Made by a program: the position numbers and the translations under genes
Part shown: in pieces, positions 37,301 through 52,613 of the stretch
Numbering within the stretch: the first letter of the stretch is position 1
How the letters are laid out: each line of letters starts with the position of its first letter
Notes under the pieces: model-generated
Database searches by the model: none
Told to the model about the DNA's origin: nothing
The model's input: only the letters and a program-made list of their open reading frames with translations
Source of the DNA: Linnemannia hyalina
Taxonomy: Eukaryota; Mortierellomycota; Mortierellomycetes; Mortierellales; Mortierellaceae
Direction of reading: 5' to 3'
DNA length: 64,000 nt
Assembly: GCA_019671135.1 (NCBI GenBank)
Contig: JAHRHY010000006.1
Coordinates: 1,550,001 to 1,614,000 of the forward strand

Positions 37301-40300
37301 CCCAAAATATTGTTAAGAGGATGGCCAAGAAGTGGCAATGAAATCAGGGGGCAATGCAAAAGGCTGTTGAGTTGAATGAAAAGCAGAAAGACTAGACCAT
37401 TGGTCCAGTTCTGGATGGCGAACGACAAAGACAGGGTGAGCAATCGTTGCTTATTACCGGCTAACATGCCAAGTCATCCGCCCCCACTGTTCACTCAACT
37501 TTATCATTTTTATCTTTGTTTTCTTTTGACATTGTTCTTTTGTTCTTCAATCTATCATTTCAAACAAAGTTGATCCGCTGATGCAATGGCCAAGTACTAA
37601 ATGACCATTTGGTGTGGATGAGGGGAATAAAAAATGAACACCGGGACGCTCTGCTGATGGCGTTAGCAATTAACACCTTTGTTCACAATATCATTCGCAT
37701 GCCTTCCTTCATCGGCAGAGGTATGTCTAACTAATTCATCCGGACTGCATGAAACAAATGATAGGAGGACAATCAAAGTCCCAGATATGTACTTTCAGCC
37801 ATGCATCTTGGGTGTTGGCATGCATTTTTTCCTTTCCTTCCTTCTTTCCATCGGTCTAATGCTTTCAGGGCGTAAACAAATGAACTACGTATACTACATC
37901 TTCAGTAGGCCGGCGTATACAGTACATCTTCAAGTTCCCTTTGTTATTTCCTGCAAGGCGGACTTTTTTTTGACGATGTCTTTCTTTTCCCATTTTGCTC
38001 TTTCCTTTTTCTTCTTTTTCCCCTGCATTTTCTCAGGAAGACCAGAGATATTCCCTGAGAGATATATGAACCGTTTTTTTGTTTGTGTTTCCTCCAATTC
38101 CATCCCCCGCCCTGCCAATGCTCTACACGCAACCACCCATACTCACATTCTTGCGCGTCAAATAACAACAGCCAGGGTCAGAAGGTTACGAGCTACGTAT
38201 TAGGCAATCTCCCTTTGTTGGTCTATAACAATAAATGAAACAAAAACGTGCATGTTTTCTCATTCTTCTCTTCTCGCTAACCTAGCCATTGTATTTTGAA
38301 AGCCAGTTTACCATTCCTGCTTTCATGGACCGCTGAACAACTGCGTTTGGGTGTATGTATTTGTTTGTGTATGTGTAAGCGTTGCATGGGTGTTGAGTGT
38401 GCTCCGCTTGGGAACGATGTTCGGAATGCAGAGCCGGTTGGACAAACGATTTTTTATGGTTAATTCGGTGCTCTCTTATTTTGCTTGTGATTCTTCCAGA
38501 CCGCCTTTCTCTTTCCCCATTCCCTTCTTTCCATACCCACAATTCTCTTCTCTGCACCTGCATGTGTGGTCAATCCCGGTCGTGTATCCGTCGGGGCACC
38601 TTCTCGGTTATTTTCATGTACTTTTGTAGATGAACTGTTGATTGTGAGCATTAAGAAAACAAAGAGTTGTTATAGGCTGGGCACTTAGAAACCAAAAGAC
38701 AAAAGTCAGCACAATTGTATCCCATGTATGCGAGCGTTGCATTGAAAAATCTCATATCCTTCCCCATTATCATCGTCATCGTAGCGCCATCGCCTCTTAC
38801 ATTTGAGCCCCTGTGGAATGCAATGATTATCCGTTTGTTTCTTGATTTTTGCTTCCAGCCTCAAGCTGAAGCTGAAGCTGAGAATAGGCAATTTAGTACG
38901 CGCAGTCTAGTCAATTCCTCTCTTTTTAAACGTAGGCCGCAAAGTCAACACCGGACTATGCGCCACGCGCCCTGGATTGCTTTGATATTTATTGATATTG
39001 CTATTGTTGATATTGCTTTGACTGGCTGAATGACTAACTGACTGACTTACTGGGCCAAGCATCTGTCAACTCATTGAGCCTCCGCTCCTCTCCTTCTTTT
39101 CCCAATACAAACACTCACCCGTCCAACCCATCCACTCACCCACTCACCTCCTCGCCCACCAGCAAACAATTAAACAAAGAAACAAGACAACCAAAACAAA
39201 CCTACAGCCAAACAAACTCTCTTCCTCTGTCTCTTCGCTCCACTCCGTCCGTTCTCTTTGTGCGTCCATCCTTGGCCTCTCATGACTAGGATAAAGTATA
39301 AGAGGATCGGCGTAGCCAAAATAATATTTAGTGGATGCGATGGCGCAAGATATGAACTATAAGAGTAGCGAAGGGGCGCATGAGATGCATCAGTTGTTCG
39401 ATAAATCGATCACTACTGAGTCAACACATCCATCCCATCAAGGAAGCAAAAGGGCGAGAGAGAGCCAGGGAGAGCTCACATCATTCTTCTTTTTGTTCCT
39501 TGTTTTTTCTAATTCTTCTATCGCCATCATCGCCTTGCCATTTTCTGCATTTCTTCTTGTTCCTCATTCATGCAGTGGAAAAGTCATAGGTTGTTGTTTT
39601 GGTGTGTTCGTTGCTTCCTCGGATTGCTCATTTTCTCTTCCGTTGGGTAACTTGCTCTCTCTCTCCACGCCTTTCTGTTCATATCCTCCACCATCCCTTT
39701 TCTTCTATTCGCTCTCACAGTTCTTATTTTTCTCTCCTCTATGATTATTGTAATCGATTGTGTTCCCATGGCTTTTCTCGATAACATCAATAAAAAAAAC
39801 AATTGAAGTCGATTGAACTAGATCTTCTGAACTCTCTATGAATCTACCTTTGTACAGTTCGACTGTATCCTTTTGTTCTAATCATGGTTAACTTATCCAA
39901 GGTTGAATCAGCCAAATAATAAAATGATCTCTTGACGACAAAACAAACAAAGAGCGGTTGGAGAGATGTGCAAGCATGTAAACAAATGGACAGACAAGCA
40001 TTGGAGATAAACTTTGCCTAACCTGGTTATACTACATGTACCTGCCCTGTCCTGACTCTGTTGCCTGCACGCTCAGGGCCTCTTCTATGCCGCGTGTTTT
40101 TCTTATGATGATGATGATGATGCTGATGATATTTTAGGCGCTCTCAAAACGATTAAATACCCTTGATTCTCTTCCCAACATTGAGGATTGGTCATGCTTC
40201 ATTCATTTTTTTAAAGAAGCAAAGCAAAGTAAAAAGTAAAAGACTTTCTATTTTATGGATTGCGGAACAAATAATGACCATTGGCAAGAGGGAAGGGATA

Positions 40301-41638
40301 GGTGTGTATATAGCATGGTGGCACAAATAGCCAGCGAGAAACAGAAAAGAAAATCGACGAGAGGAAAAGGCACCAAGAGGCGTTTTTTCTGTTCAACAAT
40401 TTCGCCAAAGTCAGCAGGCCAATACACAAACACACACGATCAGCCCGACCACGTTTTTTTTGTGTGTACGGTCCCTTGCTTTGTCCATCTGTCCTCATGT
40501 CCCTCTGACCCCTTGTCCCTGCTCCCTTGTCCCTGCCTCAGTTAGTCACTCCAAAGTCCAAACCATGTTTTGTTTGTTCACAAACTTTTGCTCTCTGTTT
40601 TTCTCCTTCACACGCTGTCCTCTCTCGTTCTCCCGGCCCGACAGGGTGACTGGCATCGTTTAATCTGCCCAATGAATGGATGCCCACACAGAAGAATGCG
40701 GAGGGAGCAAAACCATAGAAAATAGGCCAACCTAGGAACTCAATTGGTCCACACTTTCTCAGATACACTTCCTGCATTGTGAGAAAGTAATATGAGCGTG
40801 CATATACCTTACCTTTCGTATGGATAGTGGAGGAAGATAACCTTCTCTTTCCCAATGGTCCAACCCTGTCTTGTCCCATATCTCTCTCTCTTCTTCCACA
40901 AAACACAGACATGTGCAAAATCGCGGCGAAGGGCAACTCTGTCAATTCGTTTTTTGTTTTTACTCCAGGTGGTCGTTTGGTCCAATCGGTCGGCTTTTAT
41001 TATTTTTTTTGTGATGTTCGATCATGAACTGCGGGGAGGCGGGAAAAACGACTGCGCTGCGCGCCGCGCGAGAGTTTTGCATAGTACGTTTTTAATTCCC
41101 TATCCTTTTTTCACTCCTTGTCAAGTAGTCGATTCTGTGTGCGGTAAACTGCGAAGTCTTTTTCGTTGCGGCTTTTCTATGATTCATCTTTTACTACGCT
41201 GCTCCTCCCTCTTTCCTTCCCGCGTTCCTTAGCCTCTTCAACCCCAGAAGGAATTTTTCAGTTCAACCCGGGTTCCTTTCTTCTCCGTAGGGCGTGGGAA
41301 GTGACAAAAACGCGAAGCAACAAAAGCAAATGCTAGAGTCATTATAGATCTTGGTTGACCACTTGGTTCAATGGTCCCACCATACCTCTCCTTCTATCAG
41401 ACCCCTTCGGACTCACCTGTCAAGAAGGCATCGGGCGAATGGCCGAGTCAAAGACAGAATAGGAGGAAAAATCAGAGACCAAGCCACCCACCTTTGGCGG
41501 TTGAACTCTTTCTTACCCTCAACACATGACAGCGAATCGTTCAAAGGGGCTGGACTTAACGAGTTCTATTTCGCTTCTTTCTTCACCTTTCACTCCTACA
41601 AACCGACGAACCCCCAATAACGATAACCCATAACGACA
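37301..41638. other. 4.3 kb without a supportable gene
   Basis: Mixed-composition sequence with short open frames on both strands, none with domain-like content or consistent introns. It includes an ATG triplet run near 40110, a CCTTGTCCCTGC-type imperfect repeat at 40480-40540 and a GC-rich palindromic patch near 41055-41070. The right end is the RIB3 promoter; its last 100 bases are CT-rich. Confidence 0.5.
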
Positions 41639-43066
41639 ATGGTCCAGGATATTCCATACGTTCACTTTGACTCGATCGAGGATGCCATCAAGGACATCGG
41701 TAACACAAATTTTTGACTCTTTGCGAAGCAGGCACAGTCTGATCCATCACTGCGCAGTTTCGACTGTTGGATACACCCCACACACATTCACACACAGTAC
41801 GGAAGCTGACACTTCCAGGGACAAGGGAATCGAAGTAGGACCAGGTAGTCGACACTCAGGACACAGACCAGTGTTTGCTCTTCAGGAACAAAAGAACTTC
41901 ATTTCTTTCTCATGAACCCTTCTGTCAGATGGAGCCCAAAAAAAGAGAAAACTGATCAGGACAGACACAGCAGATGGGAGAGTAGAACAATGGAACGATG
42001 AAACGAATGGAATTGGACCTTTCCACTGCTTCTACCTACTGGACTTTCCCCCTCTATTCCTTATCTTCCTTGCTCTCTCACTCCTTTCTCTACGTTGACC
42101 CAGTCTAACATCGATCTGTTACGTTCTATTCAACAATAGCTGATGGAAAGTTCGTTATTGCGGTTGATAATGAGGATCGCGAGAACGAAGGCGACTTGAT
42201 CATGGCTGCAGAGAAGATCACTACCGAGCAGATGGCCTTCCTAATCAGATACTCTAGGTGAGTTATGTTCTTTCGTCCTTTGTTCAGGGGCAATTTGGAT
42301 TTCAGGAGCTTGTGGATCAATCGGAGAAGAAAGAGGAGACCTCAGGAGACTTCTGTTGGTGCTACTATCTGCCACCCTTCAGAAAAGGAGGATGACAGTT
42401 ACCAGGAAGAAAAGTGCGAAGCTGTGGGAACTGATCGGGATGGTGCTCCGCAAATCCCAGGGTTGCAATTTGCTCCACAAGCTGGGAAAAAAAAAGAACC
42501 AAGGGTACTTTCACTTAACACGTGATTCATACTAACCATTTAACCATTTTCAATGCTTCACACCTCCTTCTCCCCTTCATACTTCCTACTACAGCGGATA
42601 CGTGTGTGTGCCAGCAGCACCTGAAAGGCTAAAGGAGCTCGAGTTGCCCTTGATGGTCCCCAACAACCAGGAGCTGATGAAGACCGCTTACACGATCACC
42701 GTCGACTATGCCCACAACACCACCACTGGAATCTCTGCCCACGACCGTGCCCTCACCTGCCGATCCCTGGCCGACCCCACAAAGACCGCCAAGGACTTTA
42801 ACCGGCCCGGACATGTCCTGCCTCTGCGTTATGCCGATGGTGGGTCGGTCAACCGGTTCGGCCACACCGAGGCGTCGGTCGATCTGTGCAAATTGGCCGG
42901 TCTCCAGCCTGTGGCTGTTATCTGTGAGCTGGTCAATGATAGAGATGGGTCAATGGCGCGTCGTGATGATTGTTACAAGTTTGCGCAGGAGCATGGGATC
43001 AAGTTGGTTACTATTGCGGATATTATCAAGTACCGACAGGACCATGGCTTCGTAGAGAACTTCTAA
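41639..43066 (+). CDS. RIB3: 3,4-dihydroxy-2-butanone 4-phosphate synthase (riboflavin biosynthesis)
   Basis: Exons 41639-41699, 42140-42257 and 42595-43066; 216 residues, the normal size for the single-domain fungal enzyme. It converts ribulose 5-phosphate to 3,4-dihydroxy-2-butanone 4-phosphate plus formate, supplying the four-carbon unit for lumazine synthase. Visible family signatures: the acidic loop [10 protein letters not shown] (30-39), IRYSSGY at the exon 2/3 join, [11 protein letters not shown], the substrate loop [10 protein letters not shown] (R130-H133), GHTEA (H150, E152) and a C-terminal TIADIIKYR. Both introns (440 and 337 bases) restore conserved codons exactly: GCT at the first join, AGC at the second. 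The protein has no GTP cyclohydrolase II fusion, as expected for fungi. Its stop lies 167 bases from the convergent GCN4-like stop. Confidence 0.97.
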
Positions 43067-43233
43067 GGTGGCTCAGGCGAGTAGTTGACTTTAGAGTAGA
43101 AGTATCACCATTTGTTGATTATACACATTATTTACCATTGACTATTGACCATGGATCAGACGAATGTGATAAATATTACTTTTTAGTATTGAAGAATGCA
43201 ATAGGAAACGTGAGAAAATATACAACTAATGCT

Positions 43234-44143
43234 CTAGTAATGATGTTGATGCTGCTGCTGCCCGGTAACCGAGGCAGCCAAAAGAAGCTGCTGTTCCAAC
43301 TCCTGGATCCGCGCCTGCTGCATACAATCCTTATCCGCCAACAGACTCCGTTCCAACTCGACTTCATTCAACTTGCTCTCAAACATCGAGTTCTCGACTT
43401 CAAGTTCTGCAACCCGCTGTTCAAGACTCTCCATTTTGATCAGTTTCTTGTGGCGGGATCTGCGGGCAGCGTCGGTGTTTTTGGCGCGCTTGAGGGAGAC
43501 TTCGTCCATCTCTGAGAGGTCCTTGCCATCGAGGACGGAAGGGGGTTCTTCGAACTCGGGGCGGTCACGTTTAGAGTATGAGAGGGAGGCGGAGCGGTAG
43601 GTGCTCTTGTAAGTCGTGGCTTTGATGACGGGGGAGGAAGCACCCGGGAGGGAAAGGCTGGATTGAGTGCTGCTTAGGATCGACAGTCTTGGGGTAGTCG
43701 TTGTTGCGGGGGCCAAGGTAGGATGGTGGTGGGATGGAGGGGAGCTGATGACGGAAGAGGCGCGTTCGGAGGAGAAGGAGGACATGGTCGGGGTCTTGGG
43801 ACTGGGGCTGGACATTGTCATAGACATGGTTGGCATGAGGGGCGTGCCGGGAGGGGAGATGTCCATGGCGAGATCGTGCGACACTGTCATGCTTGCTCCT
43901 TGCTTGGGCATCAATGGTGCCAGAGGCTGTTGTTGTTGACGGAGAAGGGGTGTTGTGATGTCGTTGGGGGAGGAGGAGGAGGAGGAAGAAGCAGCAGCAG
44001 CAAAGGAGGCGAGTAGGGACTGGGCGAGGACAGCCTGTTCGAGCGACTTGCTCCAAGGAATGTTCAATGCCGCGGCAGCCTGCTGGACAGCCTCGGGTGT
44101 CAAACCCGCAAATGAGGTCATGCCCAATAGATTCATCGACTGC

Positions 44144-44178
<35 letters not shown>

Positions 44179-45155
44179 TTGTGGCTGTTGTTGTTGTTGC
44201 TGTTGCTGCTGCTGTTGATTTTGTTGAGCGAGGGCAGCAAGGTTGGTGGAAAGAGCCAACGCCCGTCCATATGTGGTCTGCGTCAAGTCTGGGAAGAACG
44301 ACATTGTCGAGTCAATTCCTTGGCCACTGCTACCACGAGGAGATTGGATGAGAAGGTCCCTGTCCAAAGAGGCGAATCCGACGACAGGTGAGTCTTCCTC
44401 CTTCTTGGTGGGGAGGAGGATAGGGCTGTGGCTGTGCTGGTGCGACGAGGCGGGCGAGGCCGAAGAAGATTCAGAATCGGAGGAGGATGAGTCGTCGTAC
44501 TCGGTCGGGACCACAAATCCAGCCTGCTGGAGGTCGCTCGAGAGCCAGTCGTCGAACAGTGAGGTGGCAATCTCGGGGGTTGGACCGAATGGGGCGTCCA
44601 GGTTATTGCTGTTGGTGTTGCCGTTGCTGCTGTTGGTGTTGATATTGCTGCCAAAGTCGAGCAAGCTCTGTCGGGAGCGAAGACCCGCGCTCTTTTTGTC
44701 TAAATAAAGTGAAAAAAAAGGTGGGGTTGCGAATAAGCAAGAAGAAGAAGAGAAGAAACAGAGACAGTTAGCCAAAGTCAAAAATGAAGGAGAATTATTT
44801 AGTTTTTCGGTGATCATCACTTCATTCAGGTACAACAATATCAGAGGGGCACAGGCCCTTCCACTCCCCCGATGAAAAATGACATGGATGCGTCAAGTCA
44901 GGTGATTGACACATCTTGCTCATCCCCAGAAATGAGTCTTTTTTGTCGATTGTGGGTTGCTGACCTGGGGTGCAGAAAAATGTATAAAAGAGAGCCTACA
45001 AACAGTTTCTGCCCACTTCTTGCCTTCCTTTTCTCTCTTACTCTTCCAATTGCATACGAGTAATTACCTTGGTGGGACAGGGCAAAGTCAAGCGAGCTGG
45101 TGGTCAAGTTGACCATAGCGCCCATGGGCGATGCAGAGAATTGGTGATTGTTCAT
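43234..45155 (-). CDS. GCN4: Gcn4/cpcA-like bZIP transcription factor
   Basis: Exons 45155-45068 and 44699-43234 with a 368-base intron; 517 residues. The C-terminal bZIP starts at residue 433 (KRAKNTDAARRSRHKK). The basic-region contact residues N437, A440, A441 and R445 are followed by a leucine zipper from about residue 455. The basic region is of the Gcn4 type, which binds TGACTCA-like sites and drives amino-acid biosynthesis genes under starvation. Residues about 76-98 (SLFDDWLSSDLQQAGF...) are acidic and aromatic, like an activation segment. A Gln run lies at about 188-220. The protein is longer than budding-yeast Gcn4 because of Ser/Gln/Ala filler. Two upstream ORFs in the leader support translational control. 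Confidence 0.9.
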
Positions 45156-45233
45156 CTGGTTGTGTGATATCTTAACGTGAAGAAAAGTGGAAAAAGAAAG
45201 GTGGGTTCAAATAAAAATATAAAAGTGGGTGTT

Positions 45234-45347
45234 TTAGGATGGTTGTTGGGTGGGTCTGTGTCTATCAAAGGAGGTTTTTGGTTGAGTGAATCTGGAGTAG
45301 TTGTTTGTTGCTGCACGAGTAGTAGTTCTGGGGCAAGAGAAGACCAT
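45234..45347 (-). promoter_or_regulatory. Upstream ORF 2 (37 codons) in the GCN4-like leader
   Basis: ATG at 45347, TAA at 45236-45234, encoding 37 residues (MVFSCPRTTT...). It ends 78 bases before the main ATG at 45155 and has a separate stop, so it does not overlap the main frame. Its position and greater length match the inhibitory second uORF of fungal GCN4/cpc-1/cpcA leaders. Confidence 0.6.
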
Positions 45348-45515
45348 TTTTGTTTTGGATAGAGGCTGAATAAAAAGTTGTTGGTTGTTTGTTAAAGAGC
45401 TGGTTGTAGGCTAAGAAAGACTGTTGAGCTGAAAGAAGAGTTGGGCTGATAAGGGCTAGCTGTTGTAGGTTGCTGTTGAAGTTGTAAGAGAAAAGAGGCT
45501 GTGTATTTAAAGCGT

Positions 45516-45536
45516 TTAAATGATAATGAACGACAT
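45516..45536 (-). promoter_or_regulatory. Upstream ORF 1 (6 codons) in the GCN4-like leader
   Basis: ATG TCG TTC ATT ATC ATT then TAA. It is the most 5' ATG downstream of the TATA box at 45739 and lies 168 bases before uORF 2. A short first uORF fits the reinitiation model for this gene family. Confidence 0.55.
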
Positions 45537-45732
45537 CTTGGCGATCGTTGTTGGAAGTTGAAAGTAGGTTATGAAAAAAAGAAAAAAAAAAAGAGAAGAA
45601 AATAGTCTAGTTGCTGTTTGCAGTGGAGGCGATGTGGTTGTTGCTTTTTGTTTTTGTTTGTTTGTAAAGAGAAGAGAAGAGGAGTAGAGTTGAAAGGAAA
45701 ATAAGAGAAGAAGAGGGGATCGACTGTCTCTC

Positions 45733-45739
45733 TTTTATA
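45733..45739 (-). promoter_or_regulatory. TATA box (TATAAAA) of the GCN4-like gene
   Basis: TATAAAA read on minus, about 200 bases before uORF 1 and 580 bases before the main ATG, followed by a CT-rich stretch. It places the likely transcription start upstream of both uORFs. Confidence 0.45.
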
Positions 45740-48430
45740 TGAAAATCAATGTATGTTGGCTCTCGTTCAAAGAACTGAGAAGTGCCTCGGCCTTCCTTTT
45801 GATGATCAAAGGAACAAAACGGTGAACAGTCCGATAGACACGACTGAATTAAAACAGGGTAAAGAGTTCCCAATCATACATTAGGAGGAAATAATAAGCT
45901 CGGTGGATGCGATTGGTTCCTCAGCGCCTAACACTTAGCACACTTGTACAAAACCTCATCCTCCCAATAGACAAAGTCATCGACAAGGGTTAGGGAGGGG
46001 CAAAGGAAAAGTGAATGAGGGATGACGAAGGGAGTTTAACAGCAACAGTGTAACAGGGGGTGGAAATCGACGCCTTGGGCCAAAAGGGACAAAGATGAGT
46101 GGGAAAAAATGCTGCATCGCACCCATTTCTGTTTGAATTGGTATCCAACACCAGCTACCTGGTCGGACTACAGTACCTAGCACTTCATGTCGACTACCTT
46201 TTCGCCCTCAACTCTACGCACTTCTCTTACTCACTCATGGAAAAGTAGTACCTCGTTGATTCAAATTCCCTGCTACTCCTTCTCGAATTTTCTCTCTTAA
46301 GGAAAATGTTTAGCTCCCTTGGCTCCCTTGACTCCCTTCTTCTCCTTTTCGCATGCCAAACCCCTGGCTTCTTTCCTTTTTGCTTTTTTGTTCGAGAACT
46401 TGCTAATGCTCCCTTCCCTACACTAACTCCCCCCCTCCTCCCCCCCCCCCCCTTTCTTTGCTTCTTTGATGTTCTTTCACAACAGGTTATCGGGAGAACA
46501 GACCCCTTCCCTTTCCCTTCTTACAAAGAGTGTTACCCCGCATGCTCTCTCGCTCCTCTTTTGTACCTCATTTCCTCTCCACGGTCGAGTGGTGCAAACA
46601 CACATGGAAAAAAAGATGTAAAATGGAAAAGCATGTGTTTGCGCTTAAAACTTTTTTTGTTGCTGTTGTTGTTGTTGTTTTGGCACGATAATCGGGGCGA
46701 ACGAACATTAACAAAAAAAAACGTCCATATCGATCTTGCTTCTTGCTCTCACCTCTCGTGGACCATCACTTTACAGGGACGACCCTTCTGAAACCACATG
46801 CCACCCCCACTTCTGGTTTTGTTGTTTGTTTTTCGTTCATTGTGCATCTCACGAGTCTCCCGCATGTCCATTCTCTCGGGCATCTCTTCTTCCCATTTAC
46901 TTTTCCTTCTGAATGCCTGTAGTTCAAAGAATGTCAACCGGCTAAAAAAAAAGGGTGAACCAAGGTGTTCGGTGCATTCAGGGGCTGGGGGCAGAGGCGG
47001 GGGCGGGAAATATCTCGAAAAATGCCTTCCAAAGAAGGCTATGAAAACCACTCGACCCCAGTAGAAAGTCAAAAATATAAAATCAATGATTGCCTTTCTA
47101 TGGCTTGAGCTTGAGTTTGGATGGGTGGATGACGGGGAGAGAGAGGGTGAGCTCATATCGATACGAAGGACAGGGGAATCACAAAAGTTGCTGTACCGGT
47201 ACTTGCAAACAAACTCTATCCTTTGACTGTAGAAAACTCTATTGAGAAAAGGTCATGCCATGTTATCTACGACAGATACAGAGTAAGGTGGTGAGGCGCG
47301 GCGAGCAGAGGAGCGTTCGTTTTCAGTTGGGATTGGCGCAAATCAAATCTCCGGGGCGCATGATACAAAAGGCCATTCGTTTCAACACCTCTGAGAGGTT
47401 CATTTCATAGAGAATTGAATAGGCAAGGCAAAAGGAATTGGATGAACAAGGAAAAAAATCTCTCTCTCCCTATGAAGAAAAAAAACCCCTACGCGGGCTC
47501 GCATAGCAAACAGACAACTGACCAAAGTCTAGGGGGTACAGTACAGTACGAAAAACAAAAGGGCCAAAGTGTATCCATCGCCGTGCATCAAGGGATGCCA
47601 ACCCAACAGAAAATAAGCGAGTTCTGCACCAACCAAGAAGACCATTCCTTCCTTCCTTTCTTCTTTTCCGCGTCCATCCTTTTCATCGATCGATGCTCAA
47701 CCATACTTTTTTTCCCACCTTCCTTTTTCTCTCTTCTACTCAACCCCTTCAGTTAAGTGTCATGCTCAACCATTCAACACCCAACAAAGAAAAAAAATAA
47801 GGCGAGTGAGTACAAGAGAGAGTCAGAGAAGCGAATCCACTCCTTCCTTTCACTCTTTCCTTCCTTCACCACCCACTCGCACACTCTCACTCATTCTTTG
47901 GAAAACCTTAATTCTCTTTAGTTGGACGATGTTGCTTACCAAAAGGCAAAAAGAATAAAAATAATTCTCCTTTTGGGTAGAGAGGATGAATTGCTCCCGG
48001 AGAGAAATGGAGGTGGAATAGAAAGCACATGCAATTGAAGACGGTGTCTGTGTGCTCTGTCCACCCGATCGACGGAGACCTTTGGAATTTTTTTATGGCT
48101 GACTTGCTGCTGATGAAGCATAATCAAAGAGTTTTACCAGAGAGGAGACAATCACCATCACCACCATCACCACCACTAATGCCCCTATCTTCCCTTCTCC
48201 CTATTCTCTTTTTCTCCTTGAACTCCACTTATGTACAGTACGTGCCATGCCGCTCGTCCCTTCTTGCCTTTAAGCGCTCTTTCAAAATGAAAACATACCC
48301 CAACTCCGTTACTTGGTTCTCATTCATTTCTTTTGACTACAGAACAATTCATTTATATGTAGTTCATACATTGGCCTTCTGCCACATCCTACCAGGAAAG
48401 GGTCTCGTTAAACTAGCCCTTGCCTTCTCT
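45740..48430. other. 2.7 kb without a supportable gene
   Basis: Upstream region of the GCN4-like gene on the left and 3' side of the FHIT gene on the right. Contains a C-rich run near 46440-46452, CT-rich patches and A-rich patches. Two further short ATG frames (starts at 45881 and 45877) lie upstream of the TATA box and are probably not transcribed. Confidence 0.55.
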
Positions 48431-49684
48431 CTAGGACGACAGGAGGAACTCTAACTGTGCAGCCTCTTGAGCCATCTCCTCCTCAGTCCGAGGCTGTCTA
48501 TCCTCATTATCAACCCCCTTGGCGCCCACAGTGTTTCTTAGGATAGTAACCACCTTCTCGGGATGCTTCAACAGCTCGCTCGAGTTGGCCGTGATCTTTT
48601 CATAGATGTCGTCGTTGTTGACAAAGTCGCCAAGGCGGCGAGGGATCACATGGACATGACAATGGGCTACCGTCTGACCAGCTAAATAGTATGAGTATCG
48701 CGTAAAGATGGCGAGGGGGGTTAGATGGGCTGCACTGCAGATAAGAACTTGGGTTAAACGTGTCAGCTCTGTGGTCCTGAACCGTACCTGCCGGTCCATC
48801 CTATGACGAGAGACAAATAATATCGATTTGAGCGTTAGTACAACATAATGCCTTCCCAATGTCAAACTAGGATAAAAAAGCTACTCATGCTACTTTCTCA
48901 ATGTTTTACCTGACAAGCAATCGTCAATGACGTCGCGCCGTACTCCTTCTCGATGACCTTGCCTATCCTCTGCGCCGACTGGAACATATCGCTGACCTGG
49001 AGAACAATCCATTACGTAAGAATTAAGGAGAAAGGTCAGAAACCCGTTGCGTAGCTGACAAGACCATGGGGTTTCCCCGTCAATTGATACCGCTGAACAT
49101 CGAAAACACCCATGGATATATCCTCACTCTCACAGTAAACATCTAGGACGAACCTCTTCAGGACTCAGGTCAAGGAACCGTGGGACATTGCGTCTACTAA
49201 TCACCAAGACATCTTTTCTCAGTAACAATAAGAAAAAAAAGGGATATATATGAAAAAAGAATGGGCAAGGTTTCTATGTGTCAGTCGTTTCAGTAGATCC
49301 TGCTGCATGTATCCATATTATCTTCCATGTGAACCAAATATCCCAAGGTAGTAGAAGGAAAGAAGTACTCACGACCACTAGAATCAAGACACCAAGTGTA
49401 TAAAAGGTATGAGATCCATAAACAAGTGTGGGAGTATGGTGATCAGCATGGGTTATTCCGTTGGGGTTGGTTTCTGTCTGTCTCCCCTTTCTCGGTCGTT
49501 GTCTCGCTTTTGACATTCTTCGTAAGCTTCTACGAAGCCCTTTTTTTCGCCATGCGGCGATGAACACAGATCATGCTTACGGGAGAATCGGCTTCAGGTT
49601 GACGAGTCCGAGGGAGTACTGTGTCTTGTAAAAAACCTGACCTGCGCTGATGGTGTGAGGTCCGAACTTGTATACTGTTGACAT
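48431..49684 (-). CDS. HNT2: FHIT-type HIT-family dinucleoside polyphosphate hydrolase
   Basis: Five exons: 49684-49581, 49217-49154, 48996-48910, 48800-48788 (13 bases) and 48681-48431; 172 residues. The order matches FHIT/Aph1/Hnt2: N-terminal [32 protein letters not shown], the middle helix [20 protein letters not shown], then [20 protein letters not shown] and the histidine triad H96-C-H98-V-H100 with H98 as nucleophile. Family members split Ap3A/Ap4A-type nucleotides to AMP plus the remaining nucleotide. A charged C-terminal insert precedes [13 protein letters not shown], as in other fungal members. All four joins keep the frame and rebuild conserved residues. The start ATG lies 153 bases beyond the MTHFR stop, on the same strand. 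Confidence 0.92.
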
Positions 49685-49836
49685 GGTGACTTCGTGATGC
49701 AAATACAACAAGTAAATGTGTAAGAGTGAGGTAAAGGCAGGTGGGCTGCAAAACGCGAAATTCAAATAAACGCCTCATGTCCACCGTCACATTTATTTAC
49801 GGGATAATATTATCATGTTCACTCCATGAGACAGCC

Positions 49837-52613
<2,777 letters not shown>

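Noticed and set aside
37618..37724. Short plus frame MRGIKNEHRDALLMALAINT... followed by a GTATGT donor-like site
   Set aside because: Only about 35 codons, and no downstream exon continuing it could be found.
46306..46791. 161-codon plus-strand open frame with a hydrophobic start
   Set aside because: Built from CT- and C-rich tracts (Phe, Leu, Pro, Ser) without a domain; typical of pyrimidine-rich non-coding DNA here.
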